16,125 nt of DNA. Origin: Nitriliruptorales bacterium (lineage in GTDB: Bacteria > Actinomycetota > Nitriliruptoria > Euzebyales > Egibacteraceae). Positions 9,811-16,125 of this stretch are shown piece after piece. The notes beneath the pieces are model-generated. The model had not been told where the DNA came from. It made no database searches and saw nothing but the letters and a program-made list of their open reading frames with translations. The stretch lies in NCBI GenBank assembly GCA_007126835.1, contig SLAO01000062.1, forward strand, positions 1 through 16,125, in the 5' to 3' direction. Position 1 is the stretch's first letter, and each line of letters begins with the position of its first letter. The translations under genes were made by a program, and so were the position numbers.

Positions 9811-10572
9811 TCAACCCTGGGCGCGGCGCAGAGCCGCGCGGTACACGGGGCTTGCCACGTGACGGGCCACGACCAGCGCCCGGTACCACCGGGGAACGGT
9901 GCGCTCGGCGCTGCCACGTCTCGCGACGTCGACGACAGCCTCGGCGATGTCCTCAGGGTCGGCGAGGACGCGGCGGCCGAGGCGGGATTCGACAAACCCG
10001 CTCTGGGGGAACCCTTCGGTCACGGCCAGCCCTGGGTTGAGCTGACACACCGCAACACCTCGTCGGGCCCAGTCGGCGCGCACCGCTTCGGTCAAGCCGA
10101 CCGTCGCGAACTTCGACGCCGCATAGGCAGGGGAGGCCGCGGCGAGCTTGCCTGCCACCGAGGCCACGTTGACCACTCGCGACGGAGCGGAGGCGCTCAG
10201 CAAATCAGCGAACTCGGCCATGCAGCGCACGGTGCCCAGGAAGTTCAAGTCGATGGCCCGCCTGACGTCGGCGACATCGTCCGGTCCGCGGAAGCGCCGC
10301 CCGATCGAGGCGCCGGCGTTGTTGACCAGGACGTGGCATGCCCCGAACCGGCTTTCGACCCAGCCGGCCAACGTCGCGGTCGCGGTGTCGTCGGTCACGT
10401 CGGCGACGTAGGAGTGGACACGGTCGTGCTCGCCCGCGAGGGACGCCAGGCGGTCTCCCCGCCGGGCGACGCCCACGACGGTGGCCCCGGCGTGGGCGAG
10501 CGCGCGAGTTGATGCTGCGCCGATCCCGCTCGACGCGCCGGTGACCACCGCGACCTTGCCTGTGAGCTCCAC
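9811..10572 (-). CDS. Short-chain dehydrogenase/reductase (SDR), NAD(P)-dependent
   Basis: 253 residues from GTG 10572, the classical SDR length. TGASSGIG is at 11-18, NNAG at 84-87, and the catalytic residues are S138, Y150 and K154 (YAASK). R37/R38 after the second strand (GVARRGD) suggest a preference for NADP(H). The substrate is unknown, and it is only distantly related to the other SDR in the window. GTG 10572 is chosen because GAGG sits 7 bases upstream. An in-frame ATG at 10587 would add five residues but has its AGG directly against the start codon. The frame stays open further upstream across the divergent gap, where the translation is Pro/Ala-rich and not SDR-like. The C-terminus (about 215-253) is basic. 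Confidence 0.88.
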   Translation of the reverse strand: MELTGKVAVVTGASSGIGAASTRALAHAGATVVGVARRGDRLASLAGEHDRVHSYVADVTDDTATATLAGWVESRFGACHVLVNNAGASIGRRFRGPDDVADVRRAIDLNFLGTVRCMAEFADLLSASAPSRVVNVASVAGKLAAASPAYAASKFATVGLTEAVRADWARRGVAVCQLNPGLAVTEGFPQSGFVESRLGRRVLADPEDIAEAVVDVARRGSAERTVPRWYRALVVARHVASPVYRAALRRAQG

Positions 10573-10617
10573 GGCTTCGCCTCTCATCCTGCCGTTGCTT
10601 GCAGGCGGCCATGCTAT

Positions 10618-10677
10618 GGGGGGTTGGGGGCGGGGTGGCTCGTCGGGTGCGGGTGGGCACGCGGGAGCGGGTTGGGG
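10618..10677 (+). other. Cluster of nine G-runs with G-quadruplex potential
   Basis: The plus strand carries nine runs of at least three G in 60 bases (10618-23, 10626-30, 10632-35, 10645-47, 10651-53, 10655-57, 10663-65, 10669-71, 10674-77). Loops between the last six runs are 1 to 5 bases. It lies in the 148-base divergent gap between the second SDR gene and the exonuclease gene, on the non-template strand of the latter. Quadruplex folding is predicted only from the pattern. Confidence 0.5.
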
Positions 10678-10720
10678 ACAGGACTCGCTCGTCGGCTGCG
10701 GATCGGGCACGCTGGGACCC

Positions 10721-11770
10721 GTGGACGGTCCGACGCTCTTCGACGCTGACCTGCGGCCAGCCGAGGTCGCCGCTCCCGCGCCCCTCACCGTCTCCGCACC
10801 GGCGAGGGTCGGGATCTCCTCCGCGCCGCCGCGGGTCAGCACCGCCGCCGCCCCGCCGGCACCCAGCCTGTTGGTGATCGACGGTGACGGTTTGGCGCAC
10901 CGGGCGTTCCACGCGTACCCGACTGACCGCACGCCCGGGCCTGTGCACGGGTTCCTCGCGCTCCTGGCGGCCGTCGCCGACCAGACACCCGCCGACGGGT
11001 TGGTGGTGGGCTTCGACAGCCGCGAGCGTTCGTTCCGGCGTGAGCGCTTCCCGGCCTACAAGGCCCAGCGGGACGACAAGGACCCTGGGCTGCTCGCGGT
11101 GCTGTTCGCCCTGCCCGAGGCGCTGGAGCAGCTTGGCGTCACCGTCGTCGTGCCTGAGGGTTGGGAGGCCGACGACGTCTCCGCATCAGCGGCGGCGGTC
11201 GCTGAAGCCAACGGCTGGCGGTGCGCGATCGCGACCAGTGACCGCGACGCGTTCTGCCTGGTGTCGGATTCCACGTCCGTGTTGCGACTTCGTGGGCGCG
11301 GCTCGCAGGTCACCGTCGTGACGCCGCAGCGACTGCGGCGCGAAGTCGGCGTGGCCCCACACCAGTACGTGGAGTACTCGGCCCTGCGAGGCGACGTGTC
11401 CGACAACCTCGAGGGGGTGACCGGGATCGGGCCGACGCGAGCGGCGACGCTGCTCAAGGCCTTTCCCACCGTTGCGGCGGCAGTGGCAGACCCCTTGGGC
11501 TGTCGCAGCGTGCTCGGCGCGCAGCTCGGGCAGGTGCTCATCGATGACCTTCACGCCGGTGAGGCGTCGGTGTTCCGCCGCAACGTCGAGCTGATGCAGC
11601 CGCGGACCGACTTGCCCATCGACTTGGCCGCCAGCCGGCGACGGTGCCACCCAGAGCGCATGGCAGAGCGTTTGGGTGCCTGGGGGCACGGACGCCTGGC
11701 CGGCCGGATGGTCTCGGCGCTGGCCACCCGTCCCGAGCAGGTCCCACCTCCGGACGCGCCACCCGACTAG
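10721..11770 (+). CDS. Stand-alone 5'-3' exonuclease (DNA polymerase I N-terminal / FEN-like)
   Basis: 349 residues. It belongs to the PIN-like/H3TH nuclease family that forms the 5' nuclease domain of DNA polymerase I and removes RNA primers or 5' flaps. Metal-binding acidic residues lie in the expected order: D54 (VIDGDG), D99 (GFDSR), E149/D151/D152 (WEADDV), D174/D176 (TSDRD), D225 and D228 (GDVSDN). The helix-three-turn-helix DNA grip follows (VTGIGPTRAATLL, about 233-245). The basic arch RERSFRRERFPAYKAQR is at 101-117. No polymerase domain follows; it ends in a Pro-rich tail. The first 47 residues are Ala/Pro-rich. GTG 10721 with GGGA nearby is preferred. ATG 10616 would add 35 Gly-rich residues encoded by the G-run cluster, and a later GTG at 10874 is also possible, so the true start is uncertain. 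Confidence 0.9.
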   Translation: MDGPTLFDADLRPAEVAAPAPLTVSAPARVGISSAPPRVSTAAAPPAPSLLVIDGDGLAHRAFHAYPTDRTPGPVHGFLALLAAVADQTPADGLVVGFDSRERSFRRERFPAYKAQRDDKDPGLLAVLFALPEALEQLGVTVVVPEGWEADDVSASAAAVAEANGWRCAIATSDRDAFCLVSDSTSVLRLRGRGSQVTVVTPQRLRREVGVAPHQYVEYSALRGDVSDNLEGVTGIGPTRAATLLKAFPTVAAAVADPLGCRSVLGAQLGQVLIDDLHAGEASVFRRNVELMQPRTDLPIDLAASRRRCHPERMAERLGAWGHGRLAGRMVSALATRPEQVPPPDAPPD

Positions 11771-11796
11771 CTCCTCGGCGGGTTGTCGCTGGTTCG

Positions 11797-11818
11797 GCCG
11801 CGGTCGACTGCGGCTTTT
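11797..11818 (+). terminator. Rho-independent terminator of the exonuclease gene
   Basis: GCCGC (11797-11801), an 8-base loop and GCGGC (11810-11814) are followed at once by TTTT (11815-11818). The hairpin starts 27 bases after the stop codon. The stem is short, but it is the only hairpin in the window with a T-tract in the right place. Confidence 0.5.
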
Positions 11819-11841
11819 GACCGGTGCATACGGCGGCCCGG

Positions 11842-11894
11842 CCGGTGCTGGCTTGTCGCAAAGCCACCCGTGTGGGGGTGCTTGTGCGACAAGC
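11842..11894. repeat. Tandem palindromic repeat, unit 1 (53 bp)
   Basis: About 45 of 53 bases match the second unit, which starts 63 bases further on. The arms GCTTGTCGCA and TGCGACAAGC pair over 10 bp. They continue inward, with single-base bulges, through AAGC/GCTT and ACCC/GGGT, giving about 18 bp in total. An outer CCGGCC (11838-11843) / GGCCGG (11898-11903) pair may lengthen it. It lies between the convergent exonuclease and P5C dehydrogenase genes. Confidence 0.7.
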
Positions 11895-11904
11895 GGTGGC
11901 CGGA

Positions 11905-11957
11905 CCGGTGCTGGCTTGTCGCGAAGACACCCGCGTGAAGGTGCTAACGCGACAAGC
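11905..11957. repeat. Tandem palindromic repeat, unit 2 (53 bp)
   Basis: The second copy of the 53-bp palindrome. Its arms GCTGGCTTGTCGCG (11910-11923) and CGCGACAAGCCAGC (11948-11961) pair perfectly over 14 bp, with an inner CACC/GGTG pair. The A-T pair at arm position 10 of unit 1 is G-C here, a compensatory change that keeps the stem. It ends 21 bases beyond the P5C dehydrogenase stop, so it may also end transcription of the proline operon, though no T-tract is present. Confidence 0.7.
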
Positions 11958-11978
11958 CAGCGTGCCAGCTCGGGGCGG

Positions 11979-13601
<1,623 letters not shown>

Positions 13602-13625
13602 TGTCCGATACCTCCAGAGTCGGGG

Positions 13626-14540
13626 TCAGCGACCGCGCAACGCACGGACGAAGAAGAACAGGTTGGCCGGCCGCTCCGCGAGGCGGCGCATGAAGTAGGC
13701 GTACCAGTTGTCGCCGAACGGGACGTACACCCGGACCGCGAAACCGGCGGCCACGAGGGCGTTCTGCAGTTCTTCACGGACGCCGTGGAGCATCTGGAAC
13801 TCGTACGAATCGGGACCGCGGCCCAGCCGGTCAGCCTCCAGGCGGATGTGGTGGACCAGGCGCCCGTCATGGGTCGCGAAGCGCGGGTAGGTCCCGTGCT
13901 CCAGGAGGTAGGAGGCGCATCGGGCGAAGCTCGCGTCGACATCTTCCCGTCGCTGGTAGGCCAGGTGCACGGGCTCAGCGTACGCGCCCTTGCACAGTCG
14001 CAGGCTCGCGCCGGCTCGCGACAGCCGGACGACGTCAGACTCGGTTCGGTGGAGGTACGACTGCACCGCGCAGCCGACGTGCGAGTGCCCGGCTGCTTGG
14101 ATCCGCTCGACCAGGGCGATGGTCGCCTCGGTGGAGTCCGACGCCTCCATATCGAGGGTGACGTGGGCACCGATGCGCTTGGCCGCGGTGGCGATGTCGT
14201 CGGTGAGCTCGGCGCAGGTCTGCGGGTGGGTCAGCAACCCGAGCTGGCTTGGCTTGACGGAGATCCCCGAGGGCAGGCCCCGCTCGTCGATCCGGTCGAG
14301 GCAGTGGTGGTACGTCAGCGCGGCGGTGCGCGCCGCTTCGACGTCCTCGACGTACTCGCCGACGTAGTCCAGCGTGCCCGTCCGCCCCGTGGCGGCGGCT
14401 GCCGCCACGGCGTCGAGACCGGCATCAACCGTCTCGCCGGCAACGAAGCGCATGGCGAGCCGGCGCGACAGCGGCTGGCGGGTGACGACCCGCTCGAGCG
14501 TCTTATTCTGAGACGCTCGGGCCAGGACCCTCGAGAACAT
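13626..14540 (-). CDS. Proline dehydrogenase (monofunctional, FAD-dependent)
   Basis: 304 residues, the usual size of single-domain bacterial PRODH. It oxidises L-proline to 1-pyrroline-5-carboxylate on FAD and passes electrons to the membrane quinone pool. The TIM-barrel motifs are in order: SVKPSQLG at 94-101, DMEAS at 130-134, CAVQSYLHRTE at 157-167, RLCKGAY at 181-187, ATHD at 222-225, FQMLHG at 248-253, and YAYFMRRLAER at 280-290, where R285/R286 bind the proline carboxylate. GAGGAGG lies 6 bases before ATG 14540, a strong binding site. It lies between the proline transporter gene (87 bases upstream) and the P5C dehydrogenase gene (24 bases downstream), the split-gene counterpart of PutA. 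Confidence 0.95.
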   Translation of the reverse strand: MFSRVLARASQNKTLERVVTRQPLSRRLAMRFVAGETVDAGLDAVAAAAATGRTGTLDYVGEYVEDVEAARTAALTYHHCLDRIDERGLPSGISVKPSQLGLLTHPQTCAELTDDIATAAKRIGAHVTLDMEASDSTEATIALVERIQAAGHSHVGCAVQSYLHRTESDVVRLSRAGASLRLCKGAYAEPVHLAYQRREDVDASFARCASYLLEHGTYPRFATHDGRLVHHIRLEADRLGRGPDSYEFQMLHGVREELQNALVAAGFAVRVYVPFGDNWYAYFMRRLAERPANLFFFVRALRGR

Positions 14541-14575
14541 CGGCGGCCTCCTCGACCATCGCCTCAGACAGCATT

Positions 14576-14609
14576 CCCCGCGGAGGGGTCACAGACCCCG
14601 TCCGCGGGG
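14576..14609 (-). other. Strong intercistronic hairpin between transporter and proline dehydrogenase genes
   Basis: CCCCGCGGA (14576-14584) pairs with TCCGCGGGG (14601-14609). Directly inside, GGGGT (14585-14589) pairs with ACCCC (14595-14599) around a CACAG loop, so 14 bp form with a single bulged G at 14600. No T-tract follows on the minus strand, so RNA processing, stabilisation or partial termination is more likely than a full stop. It ends 36 bases before the PRODH start codon. Confidence 0.55.
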
Positions 14610-14615
14610 TGCCGA

Positions 14616-14637
14616 CGAAGCCGGGGCTCAGGCTTCG
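14616..14637 (-). other. Hairpin over the transporter stop codon
   Basis: CGAAGCC (14616-14622) and GGCTTCG (14631-14637) form a perfect 7-bp stem with an 8-base loop that contains the TGA stop of the transporter gene (14630-14628). It is followed 6 bases later by the larger hairpin. Confidence 0.4.
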
Positions 14638-16125
14638 ACCTCCGGGGTGCCGCGTTCGGCGACCTCGAGCGCCTCGACCTCTTTCGCGAAGTTGCCGGCC
14701 CAGGCACGCTCGGGCCTCTTGCCGACGTACTTGCCGAACAGCAGCGCCGCGGCGGTGGCGACGATGACGCCGGGCACCATCTCGTACACGCCGGTTTCTA
14801 GCGGTCCGAGCAGCGGGTCGATCTGCTCCCAGAACAGCACGGTGAGCGCGCCCGAGGCCACGCCGGCCAGCGCGCCGGCCCCGGTCATCCGCGGCCAGTA
14901 CAGCGACAGGAGCACCACCGGGCCGAACGCGGCGCCGAACCCGGCCCAGGCGTACGCCACGATGTCTAAGACCGCGCCTCCCTGCAAGGCGAGGTAGTAC
15001 GCGACCGCGGCGACGCCGAGGACCGTGGCGCGCCCGACCCACACCAGGGTGGTGTCGGACGCGTCCCGGTTGAGAAACGCCCGGTAGAAGTCCTCGGTCA
15101 GCGCCGTGGATGACACGATCAGCTGGCTGTCGGCGGTGGACATGATCGCCGCGAGCACCGCGGCCAGCAGCACGCCGCCCACCCACGGGTTCAGCAGCTG
15201 CTGGATCATGGCGATGAAGACGGTCTCGGGGTCGTCCAGCGGCGTGTCGAGGATCGCGATGCCGGCCAGGCCCACGAGCACCGCGCCGACCAGCGAGGTC
15301 ACCACCCAACCGGTGCCGATACGACGGGCCAGAGGGATCAGCCGAACCGAGCTGATGCCCATGAACCGGGCGAGGATGTGCGGCTGCCCGAAGTACCCGA
15401 GGCCCCAGGCCAGGCTCGAGATGACCGCGATCATGCCCAGGGATTCGCCGGCCACCCAGGAGCCCTCCACGAAGCTGGCCTCGCCGCCCATCTGCAGGAG
15501 CGCGGGGGTCTCAGCGGTGATCGCGCTGCCCAGCGCGTTGACGCCGCCGAGCAGTGCCACGGCCAGCAGGGGCAGTCCCAGCAGCGCGACCCACATCAGG
15601 CTGCCCTGGACGGCGTCGGTGAGGCTGACCGCCAGGAACCCGCCGAGGAACGCATAGCCCACGATGACCAGGACTGAGATCGTCACAGCGATCTCGAAGT
15701 CGACACCGAAGGTCTGCTCGAACAGCAGCCCGCCGGCGACGAGGCCGCTGGCGACGTACACAGTGAAGAAGACGACGATCACCAGGGCCGAGACCACCCG
15801 CAGAATGCGGGTGCGGTCCTCGAAGCGCTCCTCGAGGTAGGCCGACAGGCTGATGGCGTTCTTGGCCCGGGCGGTGTAGGTCCGCAGCCGCGGCGCGACG
15901 AACAGCCAGTTGAGGTACGTGCCGACGGCGAGGCCGATGGCGATCCAGGTCGCGCCGATCCCGCTGGCGTAGACCGCGCCGGGCAGGCCGAGCAGCAACC
16001 ACCCCGACATGTCGCTGGCCTGGGCGGACAACGCTGCGGTCGGCGCGTTGAGCTCGCGGCCACCGAGCGCGAAGTCCTCGAGGTTGCGCGTCCGGTTGTA
16101 GACGTACAGGCCCACACCCAGCATC
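14628..16125 (-). CDS. putP: Sodium/proline symporter (SSS family), N-terminus beyond window
   Basis: A multi-pass membrane transporter of the solute:sodium symporter family; 499 codons are visible. It imports L-proline with Na+. Conserved parts are SAQASDMSGWLLLGLPG (near 15970-16035), WGLGYFGQPHILARFM (near 15360-15405), and the Na+-site segment AAIMSTADSQLIVSSTALTEDFY (near 15085-15155). The first ATG inside the window (16124) falls just before the NRTRNLEDFALGGR loop. In PutP a first transmembrane helix precedes that loop, so the real start lies right of the window. The C-terminus ends in a hydrophilic, Glu-rich tail. Substrate assignment rests on the motifs and on the two proline-degrading enzymes immediately downstream on the same strand. 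Confidence 0.92.
   Translation of the reverse strand, partial: MLGVGLYVYNRTRNLEDFALGGRELNAPTAALSAQASDMSGWLLLGLPGAVYASGIGATWIAIGLAVGTYLNWLFVAPRLRTYTARAKNAISLSAYLEERFEDRTRILRVVSALVIVVFFTVYVASGLVAGGLLFEQTFGVDFEIAVTISVLVIVGYAFLGGFLAVSLTDAVQGSLMWVALLGLPLLAVALLGGVNALGSAITAETPALLQMGGEASFVEGSWVAGESLGMIAVISSLAWGLGYFGQPHILARFMGISSVRLIPLARRIGTGWVVTSLVGAVLVGLAGIAILDTPLDDPETVFIAMIQQLLNPWVGGVLLAAVLAAIMSTADSQLIVSSTALTEDFYRAFLNRDASDTTLVWVGRATVLGVAAVAYYLALQGGAVLDIVAYAWAGFGAAFGPVVLLSLYWPRMTGAGALAGVASGALTVLFWEQIDPLLGPLETGVYEMVPGVIVATAAALLFGKYVGKRPERAWAGNFAKEVEALEVAERGTPEVEA

Noticed and set aside
11842..11957. Short CRISPR array
   Set aside because: There are only two 53-base copies with a 10-base gap, the copies diverge from each other, and there are no cas genes. 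The palindromic form fits intergenic repeats better.
14503..15309. A 268-codon minus-strand frame at the transporter 3' end
   Set aside because: It is an Arg/Gly-rich shadow of the putP frame with no hydrophobic segments.

Overview
The window is high-GC DNA, densely packed with genes. Many genes have GTG starts and GC-ending codons, and long antisense shadow frames are common. This, plus the gene content (actinobacterial-type PepN, stand-alone 5'-3' exonuclease, split proline dehydrogenase / ALDH4-type P5C dehydrogenase, secreted LysM-transglycosylase), points to an actinobacterium. I cannot place it more finely from sequence alone. I see no tRNA, rRNA, CRISPR array, transposase or phage gene. 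The window looks like ordinary chromosome.

Left part (1-3558): on the minus strand, an acetamidase/formamidase is followed by a beta-phosphoglucomutase/GH65 fusion that runs off the left edge. The fusion couples phosphorolysis of an alpha-glucosyl disaccharide to conversion of beta-glucose-1-phosphate into glucose-6-phosphate. Its start is unusual: a 17-codon reading frame with a good ribosome binding site overlaps the only available start codon as GTGA. Centre-left (3559-6510): plus-strand genes for a CPBP-family membrane protease and a short-chain dehydrogenase, then a minus-strand secreted LysM/lytic transglycosylase. The latter has a good promoter whose spacer is largely a perfect 13-bp palindrome.

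Centre (6511-11770): minus-strand aminopeptidase N, a divergent small polytopic membrane protein, a second minus-strand short-chain dehydrogenase, and a divergent plus-strand 5'-3' exonuclease. The gap upstream of the exonuclease holds nine G-runs in 60 bases. The exonuclease is followed by a likely terminator and then by two tandem 53-bp palindromic units with a compensatory base-pair change.

Right part (11979-16125): a minus-strand proline catabolic operon in the order proline/Na+ symporter (5' end beyond the window), proline dehydrogenase, P5C dehydrogenase. Together they import proline and oxidise it in two steps to glutamate. A 14-bp hairpin and a second smaller hairpin lie between the transporter and the dehydrogenase genes and may set their relative expression.

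I did not find a wholly new multi-gene system. The observations most worth a second look are the non-coding ones: the GTGA leader, the palindrome in a promoter spacer, the tandem palindromes, the G-run cluster and the putP/PRODH hairpins.
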